A stretch of 64,000 bases of DNA from Pullulanibacillus sp. KACC 23026 (GCF_029094525.1 NZ_CP119107.1:744001-808000), one strand, 5' to 3'; counted from the stretch's first letter, positions 1-8,561 are shown. Translations and numbers: made by a program. Notes: generated from the sequence alone by a model not told the origin.

Positions 1-281
1 TTGGACAATTACTTTTGATACATGAACAGACAAACGGTGACATTCCTTTTATACCTTCAATTGAAGAAGGACTGGACTCGGAAATAAGAGAGACATTAAT
101 GACTTTTTTGGAAGTGCCGCTTGAGATTGATCCTGATGATATCAAATCTTTTTTACCATTAGCTGAGATTTATATGGGTAACCATGCTAAAGAAATCCCT
201 TCTTATAATAGAACATTTAAGTTAAAGAGTTCTTCAAACAAAGCATCCAGGCTAAAGAAGAAGAAAAGGAAGAAAAGATAG
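1..281 (+). CDS. C-terminal part of an unrecognised protein (cut by window edge)
   Basis: The reading frame is open from base 3, so the gene probably starts outside the window. A TTG at 15 is the first usable start but has no ribosome site visible in front of it. About 90 residues are seen. They are acidic (EEGLDSEIRE, IDPDDIKSF) and end in a strongly basic tail, KASRLKKKKRKKR. No family is recognised. An R2 repeat follows six bases after the stop. It is real as an open frame with normal codon use, but its function and true start are unknown. Confidence 0.5.
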   Translation, partial: GQLLLIHEQTNGDIPFIPSIEEGLDSEIRETLMTFLEVPLEIDPDDIKSFLPLAEIYMGNHAKEIPSYNRTFKLKSSSNKASRLKKKKRKKR

Positions 282-286
282 GGGTT

Positions 287-309
287 GGTGCCTGCCACCA
301 GCCGAATTA
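287..309 (+). repeat. R2 dispersed repeat
   Basis: GGTGCCTGCCACCAGCCGAA matches the R2 core found at about a dozen places in the window (for example 16813, 21351, 35799, 50500, 54043). Confidence 0.6.
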
Positions 310-762
310 CATACATCTGTATTTTTGAAAGAGAAAAGATTCTGAACGATAGTCGTTTGGTAATTTACGATAAAATCAGAGTCTAGTTTCTTAAACCCTT
401 GCTGGTGCTGGATCGGAGCATAATTTTATGGAAAAATATGTAAATCTGTTCAAGAACTGACAGTCCCAAAAAATGTTCAGATTTGTCTAACGGTGTTCAG
501 GTATGAGCACTACCCTCCTGCTGTAGTGCTGCATTTGTATTCTTTTTATTTATTGATACATTTTTTAAAACGAATGTAGTTGGTAAGAGAGAAATCCCTA
601 ATCTTTACCTTTAATTGTGTAATAAATAAGGATACCTAAACGGCGCTTAATACTGTATATTTAAGAGTAGTTTTTGTTTAATTACAATGATAGATAGTCT
701 AAATGTAAACTAATGTATGTAAATTTGTTGGGTGGATCATAGGAGAAAGATAGAGGAGAACT
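310..762. other. Intergenic stretch without a gene
   Basis: About 450 bases upstream of the first LCP gene. It is AT-rich with stop codons in all frames. The LCP promoter is presumably in the distal half, but no convincing -35/-10 pair was identified. Confidence 0.4.
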
Positions 763-1729
763 ATGAAGAAAAAAATGGAAAATAGTTGGTTTTAGCTTTT
801 TAGGACTCATTATTCTTGTGACTGCAGCCATTGGAATTGAGTATTATCAGCTAAAGCCTACAAATCACTTCAAATCTGTTCCGGTTGTTTCTTCGGGGAA
901 AAGTACAGGGAAAACCAGTACAAATCAGCAAAGCAATAAAAAGCAGTCAACTAATCCAAAAGACCTTGCGTTTAATGTTTTAATAATGGGTTCTGATGCA
1001 CGACCGGGGGATAAGATTGGTCATTCCGACAGCATGCTGTTGGCACATGTTGATTTGGGAAAGAATCAAATCAATGTGGTAAGCATTCCGCGTGATACAC
1101 GTGTCTACTTAGATGGTTACGGCTATACCAAACTGACAAGCGTCCAGTATATTTTACAGGCTACTAAAGGTCCTAAGCAAGGCATAGAAGGGGCCGTTAA
1201 TGCGATCAGTAAATTGACAGGGGTTCCGATCAATTATTATGCGGAAACGAATTTTGATGGCCTTCAATCGATGGTCGATGCGGTTGGCGGAATCAATTTG
1301 GATGTACCAGAGACCATTAAAATCAATAACCAAGTGTTTCAGGCAGGCAATCATTTTGTTAACGGGAAGACGGCTTTAGCCATTGCTCGTGAACGCCATT
1401 CCGCTGCGGATGGCGATTATGCGCGGCAAATGGCTCAATTAGAAGTGTTAAAAGGGATTGGGAAGAGAGCGCTTAGCCCAAGTAATATTTCTAAGCTGCC
1501 TTCACTTGTTAAATCCATAAACAAATTTATGATTGGCACAAATATGTCCACATCCGATATGGTGAGTCTGGGTCTTGCTGTGAAGACTATTAATCCATCC
1601 AAACAAGTCCACTATCAGCAAATTCCTGGGACAGGGAAAGTTATGTACGATGATATTCTTAAAGCGAACAATGATGAGATCGTCATCAATCAGCAAAAAA
1701 TGAAAAGCATTATCGCTAAAAATTTCTAA
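763..1729 (+). CDS. LCP (LytR-CpsA-Psr) family protein, copy 1, frameshifted near its start
   Basis: LCP proteins are membrane-anchored phosphotransferases that attach undecaprenyl-linked polymers such as teichoic acid or capsule to peptidoglycan. The extracellular domain is complete: VLIMGSDARPGD, SDSMLLAHVDL, SIPRDTRVYL and the ARERHSAADGDYARQ region are all present. The intact copy at 36541 shows the expected start, a basic MKKK followed by a single membrane helix. Here an ATG at 763 with AGAGGAGAA in front begins the same way, but a run of seven A (769-775) puts the rest out of frame. Six A would restore MKKKWKIVGFSFLGLIILVTA. The first in-frame conventional start without the shift is GTG 818, which loses most of the anchor. 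It is a pseudogene, a gene rescued by slippage on the A run, a phase-variable gene or an assembly error. A terminator follows. Confidence 0.85.
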
Positions 1730-1751
1730 TAAGACATTTTTAATTTCAATG

Positions 1752-1806
1752 AAGGGGTGTAACTAATTGCCTGAGAGTCAGGTGGTTAGTTATCACCTCT
1801 TTTTTG
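1752..1806 (+). terminator. Rho-independent terminator after LCP copy 1
   Basis: AGGGGTGTAACTAA pairs with TTAGTTATCACCTCT, followed by six T. It lies 23 bases past the LCP stop. Confidence 0.8.
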
Positions 1807-1827
1807 AGATGTCACGGAGGATATCTA

Positions 1828-2013
1828 ATGACTAGTAAAAAGATTGAAAGTGAAGAACTAAGAGATCACCAAATAGACTGGAATACTAATGATTTAAAAC
1901 AAATCCTACTAAAAGCTTTTAGTCTTGCAGAAAACTCAAAAAGCGTGACGACGAGAGAAATGACTCGTTTTATTGAGAAAGAAATAAATAGGCTGACTAA
2001 GATTTACCAATGA
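1828..2013 (+). CDS. Small hypothetical protein (61 aa)
   Basis: The chosen ATG at 1828 is preceded by a strong CGGAGG at 1815-1820 with ideal spacing; a GTG further upstream (1804, counted from in-frame) lies inside the terminator and is unlikely. The product is soluble and charged, rich in E/K/R, with predicted helices (WNTNDLKQILLKAFSLAEN; EMTRFIEKEINRLTKIYQ). No family is recognised. It stands alone between the LCP terminator and the comK region. Confidence 0.55.
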   Translation: MTSKKIESEELRDHQIDWNTNDLKQILLKAFSLAENSKSVTTREMTRFIEKEINRLTKIYQ

Positions 2014-2331
2014 TATTTGTCCACAAAAAGGTTGTTTTAAAGCTGAAAAAAATCGATCGGCTGTTTTTACAGCTTTAAAGCAGCCAACTCCAAAAAACAT
2101 AAAGAATCTTGATAGAATTGCCGTCAGGGCTTCTCTAACACCTATTCCTTGGTTTAGCTTTCCCTTTGTATGAGGGAAAGGCTACCTGCCACAATACATA
2201 ATGAGAAACTAATCAGGCAGTGACAAAGCAACGGCATGAAGACAGCCTTTTAGACATGACTAAGGGTTTAAAATTTCACATCCTGTCTGCTGTGAGTGTA
2301 AGGAACGAATGAAGTTTCCAGCTTTCATGTC
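2014..2331. other. Intergenic stretch with a long inverted repeat
   Basis: No gene is seen. TTTAAAGCTGAAAAA and TTTTTACAGCTTTAAA (about 2037-2079) form an inverted repeat just after the small gene. It lacks a T run on the + strand, so it may be a processing or stability hairpin rather than a terminator. Confidence 0.45.
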
Positions 2332-2799
2332 TTATGAAAATCTCACAATACAAAACGATGTTCGGTGCATTTGTTTTTCAAGAATAGGATAAGAGATGGA
2401 TAGTTCGAGAGGGTCTTGTCCGTTTTTGAAGTAGACAAGTGATTGGGTGGTTTTACTAGGATGAGGTTTAATCTGACGGACGTGCTGGTAGAAGATCCAA
2501 TGGCAGTCATATTGGCTGGGTGAAAGAGTTGGAAAGGCGAAAATCCCTTTGTTTGGAGCAATGGGAATCGGGACCTTGTGCTTAGCACCAGTTTGATGAA
2601 TCACCGCCAGGCGTCTCCCATCGTAAGTTGCCCCTCCCTCCATACAGGCTGGTTCGATCAACTCCAAAGGCCGCTTATTAACGTAAAGAACTTGATCGGT
2701 TTCATAGATAATGGTTTGATAATCGAAGTGCTTGGCTGGTGCTAATGCAGTCGTGTTGGAATTAATCTCGTAAAAATCGGAAACGTTTACATTTGTCAT
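2332..2799 (-). CDS. comK: ComK family competence transcription factor, short form
   Basis: ComK is the master activator of the late competence (DNA uptake) genes and binds K-boxes as a tetramer. Conserved ComK blocks are visible in order: YVNKRPLELIEPACMEGGATYDGRR, PNKGIFAFPTLSPSQYDCHWI, HVRQIKPH, FKNGQDPLELSISY and the final HRT. At 155 residues it is about 35 shorter than the 192-residue B. subtilis protein and stops right after the region equal to YRTAW. It therefore lacks the tail that carries the FMLYPK peptide recognised by MecA for ClpCP degradation. The ATG at 2799 has AAAGGAG upstream. An XRE regulator lies just upstream on the same strand. A decayed second copy is at 18200-18505. 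Whether the short form still activates transcription cannot be read from sequence. Confidence 0.85.
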   Translation of the reverse strand: MTNVNVSDFYEINSNTTALAPAKHFDYQTIIYETDQVLYVNKRPLELIEPACMEGGATYDGRRLAVIHQTGAKHKVPIPIAPNKGIFAFPTLSPSQYDCHWIFYQHVRQIKPHPSKTTQSLVYFKNGQDPLELSISYPILEKQMHRTSFCIVRFS

Positions 2800-2892
2800 G
2801 AGGGATCGCTCCTTTAAATGGGGTGGGTAATGAGAAGAAATAGGTTTAGGTTTAAAAACGGTGGTAGGGAGAAGGGATTTCGGGTAGAAGTG

Positions 2893-3180
2893 CTAATTGT
2901 TTGTCTCTTTATCAGTTAATTCTTTTTTATATTTAATCATTTTCTGAAAGATATACGTGTTTTCTGGGGTGACTATTTGCTGAAGGGAAATTTCTAGTCC
3001 AACCAGGAGATTAACAAGAGTTTCAAAATCGAACGGTGAAAGCCCTCTTTCGATGAAACTAATTTGTTTATTAGATACACCAGATTTATGCTCAAGATCA
3101 TAAATAGTCATATTCTTAGAGATACGAATCGCTCTAATTTCTTTTCCTATTTCAATTAAGAGTTCATTAAAATATCTCAT
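2893..3180 (-). CDS. XRE-type helix-turn-helix regulator
   Basis: A 95-residue DNA-binding protein. IGKEIRAIRISKNMTIYDLEHKSGVSNKQISFIERGLS (residues about 10-47) is a classic HTH_3 fold with the QISFIERG recognition helix. The last third is a helical tail (YIFQKMIKYKKELTDKE) that may mediate dimerisation. The start is set at the ATG at 3180 because AAGGAG (3192-3197) sits just upstream; a longer frame from 3210 has no ribosome site. It is 94 bases upstream of comK on the same strand, so the two may be co-transcribed and this protein may regulate comK; that is inference. Confidence 0.8.
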   Translation of the reverse strand: MRYFNELLIEIGKEIRAIRISKNMTIYDLEHKSGVSNKQISFIERGLSPFDFETLVNLLVGLEISLQQIVTPENTYIFQKMIKYKKELTDKETNN

Positions 3181-3197
3181 AATAGTTAGTCTCCTTA

Positions 3198-3652
3198 ATT
3201 TAATTATCAAGGGGACTATCTGGAATCTCCATTACCTGCAGGTAAAGTATTGGGAATATATGTAATTTATACTGAGCTTTTTTTGATAAAATGTTTTTGA
3301 AAAGCCAAGTTTATTTTAAATGATTAGAGCTTCTTCGATATTGCCGTTGGCGGTGAGATAGAGCGGGATTCCCTACAATAAGAGAAGAAGGGTGAGAGAA
3401 GGGAATGGCTAGCGTGTCAGTACGCTGTGACTCACTCATGGCGGGTGCGGCAGGCTTGTTTTCTTTTCATAGTAGAAGGGGGTTTAATGGGCGTGGTCTT
3501 TGAAAGGTCTGAGCGTCGTGGCTATCAAGGTTCACTTGGTGTCTAATATTACTCTAGCACTAATAGTTATTGTTTCACTATATCTTCTAGAGCCATGCCT
3601 CATCCTTTATAATAGAATTAGAAAAGAAACTTAAGATTAATGGGGTGATGGT
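3198..3652. other. Intergenic stretch without a gene
   Basis: About 450 bases between the divergent XRE gene and the glycosyltransferase. No open frame with a ribosome site and no dispersed repeat was seen. It must carry the outward promoters of both flanking genes. Confidence 0.4.
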
Positions 3653-4279
3653 ATGTCATCTTTTTCAATTGTCATTCCAGCCTATAATGAAGCGGAATCT
3701 ATAAAAGGTGTACTGACAGACTTGGTGGAAAGAACGGCTGCGGACATTATTGTGGTGGATGACGGCAGTACAGATGGAACGGCTGAATTGGTTGAGGCGA
3801 TAGTGGGTGTAAGATTACTAAGACAAGCGGTAAATGGTGGGCCTATTCAAGCGATAATGGATGGAATGAAAGCAGCTAACCATCCGGTGGTCGTAACGAT
3901 GGACGCTGATGGGCAGCACCCGATCGATCGGATAGACGCCATTGTCGAGCCAATTATGAGAAATGAGGCTGATCTCGTATTGGGGGTTCGCTCGGAATTG
4001 CCTAGACTCGGGGAAAAGGTGATGGCTAAGGTTGCCGGAGTGTCGGATGCTACAACCGGATTTAGAGCTTATAGAAAAGAACTCTATCCATTACTAGAAA
4101 ACGACTATGTATACGGTGGCGTTAGTATTATACGCGCCAAACAACGAAATCTTAGACTATTAGAAGTACCCATTGAGGTTAATCCACGAGTGGCAGGTGC
4201 CTCTGTGCACTCGAATTGGAACATCCTTAAGAAATCCATGATATTTGCGATGGAGCGAGCATTAGGAAGGATTCACTGA
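3653..4279 (+). CDS. Glycosyltransferase family 2
   Basis: A soluble 208-residue nucleotide-sugar transferase of the GT-A fold. The N-terminus has FSIVIPAYNEAESI, followed by the nucleotide-binding VVDDGSTDGTAELVE (about 35-50) and the metal-binding MDADGQHP (about 85-92); TGFRAYRKELYPL is the acceptor-side motif common in dolichyl-phosphate-mannose-synthase-like members. No membrane segments follow the catalytic domain. GGGGTGATGG precedes the ATG. The next gene is a second glycosyltransferase, suggesting a small surface-glycan locus. The TGA stop codon is the first three bases of an R1 palindrome. Confidence 0.85.
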   Translation: MSSFSIVIPAYNEAESIKGVLTDLVERTAADIIVVDDGSTDGTAELVEAIVGVRLLRQAVNGGPIQAIMDGMKAANHPVVVTMDADGQHPIDRIDAIVEPIMRNEADLVLGVRSELPRLGEKVMAKVAGVSDATTGFRAYRKELYPLLENDYVYGGVSIIRAKQRNLRLLEVPIEVNPRVAGASVHSNWNILKKSMIFAMERALGRIH

Positions 4280-4305
4280 AACGCGGGGACGGTTCTTGTG
4301 TTTCA
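4277..4305 (+). repeat. R1 palindromic repeat overlapping the stop codon of the GT2 gene
   Basis: TGAAACGCGGGGACGG followed by TTCTTGTGTTTCA. The leading TGA is the stop codon of the glycosyltransferase gene. Confidence 0.8.
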
Positions 4306-4447
4306 TGATTAACGATGATAATAAGTAACCTTTACTAGTTTCTAGGTGTGTGATACCCTTAATTTCGGTATGTCCAATTTTACTAGAATAGTTAATGTTT
4401 CTATATAAACGAACTAAAAGAATAAGGCCGCTGAAAGGGAAGGGAAA

Positions 4448-5518
4448 ATGGAAGTATTTATTAACGGTAGGTTTCTAACGCAAAGAATTACCGGTGTTCA
4501 ACGAGTTGCTCATCAAATCGTAAAAGCATTAGATCAAAAAGCAAAAGATCTTTCTTTTAATATAACGATTCTTACTCCTGAGCCTATTGATCACGATCAA
4601 TTACCGCTCAAAAACATAGCCATCAAGAAAGTGGGATTTTTAAAGGGCCACCTTTGGGAACAGCTGAATTTGCCGTTTTACTCAAGGGGGAATGTTTTAA
4701 TTGATTTCTGTAATACTGGACCCATCTTAAAAAGAAAGCAAATAGTCTATTTGCATGATGCCTCCATTTATTCGCAGCCAGATGGCTATTCAAAAAAGTT
4801 TATTTTGTGGTATAAATTTCTTTACACATTTTTATCCCGGTTTAGTCAACGCGTGATAACGGTATCTCACTTTTCAAAGGATGAGCTTATTAAGTTTCTG
4901 CCATCTTTAAAAGAGAAAACTAAAGTGACACACATCGCAGCCAATCATTTTGATAAAGTGGGTACGGACGAGAGCGTATTATCCCAATATCATATAGATA
5001 AAAACAATTATTTATTAGCAGTCAGCAGCTTGCATCCGAATAAAAACTTCAAGATTATCCTTGAAGCTCTGGAAAAGATGGAAACCTTTAAAGGTCAGGT
5101 TGTGATAGCGGGGAATAATGACAATAAGGTGTTCTCTAAGGTTAATTTTGATAACTCGGAAAATGTCAAAATGGTTGGATATGTCACTGATGAGCAGCTG
5201 AAATCACTCTATCAGAATGCTAAGGGATTTATCTTTCCTTCTTTATATGAGGGCTTTGGGCTCCCGCCTCTTGAAGCTATGTCTCAAGGCTGTCCCGTTA
5301 TCGCCTCAACAGCTGCCTCTATCCCGGAAGTTTGTTCATATGGGGCCCTTTATTTTGATCCATATGATGCCAATGATCTTATTAATCAAATCAACCGGCT
5401 TTTTAACCATGAGGATGAATACAAATCGCTAAGAGAACAAGGTCTAAGACGAAGCAAGGAATTCTCCTGGGAGAAAACCACAGATGGTTTAATTGAAGAG
5501 ATTAAGAGTATGTTGTAA
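4448..5518 (+). CDS. Glycosyltransferase family 1/4 (GT-B fold)
   Basis: A 356-residue retaining glycosyltransferase. The N-terminal half carries INGRFLTQRITGVQRVAHQI, typical of mannosyl/rhamnosyl-transferase-like proteins, and FLSRFSQRVITVSHFSKDEL. The C-terminal half has AVSSLHPNKNF, VMVGYVTDEQLKSLYQNAKG and the donor-binding FIFPSLYEGFGLPPLEAMSQG with the E-x7-E arrangement. No transmembrane segments. GAAGGGAA precedes the ATG. It follows the GT2 gene by 170 bases with an R1 element between. Substrate unknown. Confidence 0.88.
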   Translation: MEVFINGRFLTQRITGVQRVAHQIVKALDQKAKDLSFNITILTPEPIDHDQLPLKNIAIKKVGFLKGHLWEQLNLPFYSRGNVLIDFCNTGPILKRKQIVYLHDASIYSQPDGYSKKFILWYKFLYTFLSRFSQRVITVSHFSKDELIKFLPSLKEKTKVTHIAANHFDKVGTDESVLSQYHIDKNNYLLAVSSLHPNKNFKIILEALEKMETFKGQVVIAGNNDNKVFSKVNFDNSENVKMVGYVTDEQLKSLYQNAKGFIFPSLYEGFGLPPLEAMSQGCPVIASTAASIPEVCSYGALYFDPYDANDLINQINRLFNHEDEYKSLREQGLRRSKEFSWEKTTDGLIEEIKSML

Positions 5519-5560
5519 TAGCATCCTCTGTTTTGAAATGAGGGCTTATAAAAAACAAGA

Positions 5561-5602
5561 AAGGACGTACATCTATTTAAGATGTAGGTCCTTAATTATT
5601 TT
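5561..5602 (+). terminator. Terminator after GT1/4 gene
   Basis: AAGGACGTACATC pairs with GATGTAGGTCCTT around a short loop, followed by AATTATTTT. It lies 43 bases after the stop. Confidence 0.75.
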
Positions 5603-5783
5603 CTAGAGTTTATCTCTCCTTATGACCTAAAAATACTGTAGTAGGGCTGAATAAACAAAAAAATTTGGTTATAAAATAAGGTGAAACTTTTAGGATAGAA
5701 TTAATAAAATGGCATGGAAGAATGCTAAACATAAATTGGTAGGATTTGTATAGAATCAAAAAATAAGAGAGGTTGATAGGTTA

Positions 5784-6998
5784 ATGCCAAGTTGGACTCT
5801 AGATGAAAATGAAAAATGCATAAGGAAGATGACAGATTATCGAGAGTATATGGAGACACACACCGAGGATAGATCTGTTTGGTGGACTAATTTTGTTGAG
5901 GAAAATAGAGATTACTTTAATGAAGTAATTTCCAATCATAATAATAGTTCAGCAGTGGGACAACATATGGACTACTTGGATGAAGTCACTGATGGTAGAA
6001 GACCTTTGGATAAAACAGCCAAAAAAGACCATTGTTATTTTGAAATATTACCTAAGGGTAAGCAATTTTTAGAAGGAATTTTTGTAGGTCTATATGATGT
6101 TCAGAGAAATTCTAATGTTGGTAATAGAAATTTAAGCAATAAGAAGAATAAGCCATCATCTAATAGCATAGAAGAGGTGTATTTATCAAAAGATGACTAC
6201 GAATTATTTGAATGCTTCTTTCAGTACGGTGATATTGAACGTGCTGATTTGGTCTTTGTTGGACGAGAAGAAGGATTGGCACGTGAATCAGCTCAAAAAA
6301 ATTTTGAGGAACGTCTAGAGTTATTTCGTTCTAATAATGATGGATTGGGATATATTGAGCAAGATAGAGATAAACTAGGTGGATTTTATGTCAAAGATAT
6401 CGGTATCTATGACAGTGAGTCAGGGGACAGTCCTTTTGACCAAGTAATGCGCTATCAAACTCGTATAAAATATTTGTTAGATCATAACTTTAAACTAGGA
6501 AATAATCTAAAAAAGTATAGGGAAGACGTTCTTCACCGCCCGGACTCAAAAACTGCCATGTTTGATTATTTCCCTCTACCAAAACAAGGTAATTTCTCTT
6601 ATCAGTTATCCGAAGAGCTACCATTTACCAAAAGAACATATTCGGAATATCAAAAAAGCGAACAATCTAGGCGGAAGAAACTTATTAAAGAAATGTATGA
6701 TCGTTACCCTATGAAAGTTAGCTGGGTGTATGCAGGAATTGAAAATCATGGTTTCAGACTACAATCCGTATATGAAGATTTAGGATTTGAGTTTGAAGAA
6801 GAAATAAAAATTGAACCACATGAGGATTATAAAGATTTAGTGCCAAGAAGTAATAAAATTTCTCGCTTTTTTAAAATTGGAAAAAGAAAAGGAGAAAATC
6901 AATTTGTAATACTGACACCATTCTTAGGAAATAGGCAAATTAATAATGATGAAGTCGATGCAATCACTACTTGGGTTGCTGCATTCTTAAAGAAATAA
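5784..6998 (+). CDS. Uncharacterised 404-aa protein
   Basis: A soluble, charged protein without signal peptide or membrane segment; the ATG follows GAGAGGTTGATAGG. The family is not recognised. The middle has ADLVFVGREEGLARESAQ (about 152-169), then SKTAMFDYFPLPKQGNFSYQ (about 255-274), and the end has QFVILTPFLGNRQINNDEVDAI. The order of a VGxE-G motif, a FPLP motif and a late TPxL motif vaguely recalls the uracil-DNA-glycosylase superfamily, but this is only a resemblance. Lower GC and codon use richer in A/T than the flanking glycosyltransferases suggest acquisition. It has its own terminator and stands alone, as accessory or phage-defence orphans often do. Confidence 0.6.
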   Translation: MPSWTLDENEKCIRKMTDYREYMETHTEDRSVWWTNFVEENRDYFNEVISNHNNSSAVGQHMDYLDEVTDGRRPLDKTAKKDHCYFEILPKGKQFLEGIFVGLYDVQRNSNVGNRNLSNKKNKPSSNSIEEVYLSKDDYELFECFFQYGDIERADLVFVGREEGLARESAQKNFEERLELFRSNNDGLGYIEQDRDKLGGFYVKDIGIYDSESGDSPFDQVMRYQTRIKYLLDHNFKLGNNLKKYREDVLHRPDSKTAMFDYFPLPKQGNFSYQLSEELPFTKRTYSEYQKSEQSRRKKLIKEMYDRYPMKVSWVYAGIENHGFRLQSVYEDLGFEFEEEIKIEPHEDYKDLVPRSNKISRFFKIGKRKGENQFVILTPFLGNRQINNDEVDAITTWVAAFLKK

Positions 6999-7002
6999 AT
7001 TA

Positions 7003-7029
7003 TAAAGGCGCCCGCCAATGGGTGTCTTT
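7003..7029 (+). terminator. Terminator of the 404-aa gene
   Basis: AAAGGCGCCC pairs with GGGTGTCTTT around GCCAAT, directly after the stop codon. The T run is short. Confidence 0.55.
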
Positions 7030-7115
7030 ATGCTTTACTCTTATCAAACTCTTTATAAGGGAACTCCTAATAAATACACTCTCTTTATTTAAACATTTTT
7101 ATTGCTTCGTTTTTC

Positions 7116-7289
7116 TCAATTACAAGCTTTATTATTTGCAATATATTTTCTTAATATCTCTCTTGCTCTATACCTGTCATAAGGCATTTTACCAGCTGCT
7201 TTTTTAATTAGAGTTTCTGCATTTGAAGAGAGAGCTATATTGAGATAATCCAAAGCATCATTAACATTAGATAATGTTGCCCCTTGCAT
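7116..7289 (-). CDS. Small hypothetical protein (57 aa)
   Basis: The ATG at 7289 has TTGAGG nine bases upstream, a better start than the longer frame from 7304. The product is MQGATLSNVNDALDYLNIALSS followed by a basic helical half (AAGKMPYDRYRAREILRKYIANNK). No family recognised. It converges on the 404-aa gene. Coding status is moderately supported by the ribosome site only. Confidence 0.4.
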   Translation of the reverse strand: MQGATLSNVNDALDYLNIALSSNAETLIKKAAGKMPYDRYRAREILRKYIANNKACN

Positions 7290-7370
7290 CGAAAAGTACC
7301 TCAATAAAAATAATTTTAAAATTTATAAATAATATTGACAATTCATTAAAAGTGTATTAACCTCTTTATT

Positions 7371-7396
7371 AGCGAAACGTTTAGCTAAACGTTTAG
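7371..7396 (+). promoter_or_regulatory. Double LacI-type operator
   Basis: AGCGAAACGTTTAGCT overlaps AGCTAAACGTTTAG; both are centred on the AAACGTTT palindrome typical of LacI/CcpA-family operators. A TTGACA box lies at 7335-7340, with only a weak -10 ahead of the operator. Confidence 0.7.
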
Positions 7397-7483
7397 ATGG
7401 TCGGTCGAAATTAATCGGCAGCGTTTTCAATCAACTGAAACGAATTAGTTGAACCGAGACCAAATCATCGGAGTCACATCGAA

Positions 7484-7536
7484 TTGCAATCTGATGTAAC
7501 TTCCCTTACTATACACATATAGCTAAACGTTTCGCT
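7484..7536 (+). promoter_or_regulatory. Promoter with LacI-type operator ahead of lacI-family gene
   Basis: TTGCAA (7484-7489), 17 bases, then TACTAT (7507-7512), and the operator AGCTAAACGTTTCGCT (7521-7536) over the expected start of transcription. The operator is the exact reverse complement of the first half-site at 7371-7386, which points to autoregulation and repression loop formation over about 150 bp. Confidence 0.65.
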
Positions 7537-7550
7537 GGGAGTTGAGGATA

Positions 7551-8561
7551 ATGGTAACAATTAAAGATGTAGCCAAAAAAGCTAATGTATCAATCGCAAC
7601 AGTTTCAGCAGTCATCAATAATAACAAATTTGTTAGTGATCAACTGAAAGAAAGGGTTGAGCAAGCGATCCAAGAGATTGGGTATCGGCCTAATCGAGTG
7701 GCCAGAAGTTTGAAGAAGAAGGAAACTCATCTGATCGGTGTTGTTGTTACAGAAATTACGAACCCTTTTTATCCATTAATGTTGAAGGGTGTCGAGGATA
7801 TTGCACTTTTAAATAAGTATAAGCCTATGCTTTGCACGACAGATGATGATTCCAAAAAAGAATTTGAACTCATTCAATCAATGGTTGATCAAGGCGTGGA
7901 TGGTGTCATCTTAGCCACTGTCGATAAGGAACATTCACGCAGTGTCCAGTTTTTAGAACAAGAAAAGATTCCTCATGTTTTGATTAATAGAGCTCCATTT
8001 AATTACGACGGAAACCTAGTCAGAATCAATAGTTATCGAGTCGGGGAATTGGCCACGGAATTCCTGCTCAACCAAGGCCACAGGGATATTGCCATTATCG
8101 TTGGAAATCGTCTAAATAGTTGGGAACGTGAAAAAGGATTTAAAGAGACTCTTCTAAAACAGGGGATTGTCCCCAAAGATAATCGAATCATTCAGAGTGA
8201 ATATAACATGAAAAGCGCTTATCGAGATATTCAAACGTTAATCGAAAAAGGTGACTTGCCTACAGCGATTTTTGCAGTAAGTGATGTCATGGCTTTCGGG
8301 ACAATAAAAGCATTATTAGATCATGGCCTCAAAGTGCCTCAAGATATCTCAGTCATTGGATCCGATAACATCACATTTTCCGAGGACTTTCGGATTCCAT
8401 TAACGACAGTGGATGCCAAGGCCTATGAGATTGGAAAAATGGGATGCAAACTGTTAGTAGACCTGCTCCAAATGAATAAAGAAGATAAGGGTACACAACA
8501 ATTAATCGAGCCAGAACTAGTAATTAGAGAAAGTTGCCGTTCATTAATGACAACTAACTAA
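7551..8561 (+). CDS. LacI family transcriptional regulator
   Basis: A 336-residue repressor: an N-terminal HTH (VTIKDVAKKANVSIATVSAVINN, residues 2-24), hinge (RPNRVARSLKKKET), then a periplasmic-binding-protein-like effector domain (LIGVVVTEITNPFYPLMLKGVED onward) ending with PLTTVDAKAYEIGKMGCKLL. The ATG at 7551 is preferred over a TTG at 7542 because the HTH motif starts there, as in the family. Three AAACGTTT operators lie upstream. It is first in a cluster of catabolic genes and presumably senses the substrate or a CoA intermediate. The inducer cannot be deduced. Confidence 0.92.
   Translation: MVTIKDVAKKANVSIATVSAVINNNKFVSDQLKERVEQAIQEIGYRPNRVARSLKKKETHLIGVVVTEITNPFYPLMLKGVEDIALLNKYKPMLCTTDDDSKKEFELIQSMVDQGVDGVILATVDKEHSRSVQFLEQEKIPHVLINRAPFNYDGNLVRINSYRVGELATEFLLNQGHRDIAIIVGNRLNSWEREKGFKETLLKQGIVPKDNRIIQSEYNMKSAYRDIQTLIEKGDLPTAIFAVSDVMAFGTIKALLDHGLKVPQDISVIGSDNITFSEDFRIPLTTVDAKAYEIGKMGCKLLVDLLQMNKEDKGTQQLIEPELVIRESCRSLMTTN

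Noticed and set aside
7116-7304. Longer start of the 57-aa gene at 7304
   Set aside because: The ATG at 7289 has TTGAGG at proper distance; the one at 7304 has no site.
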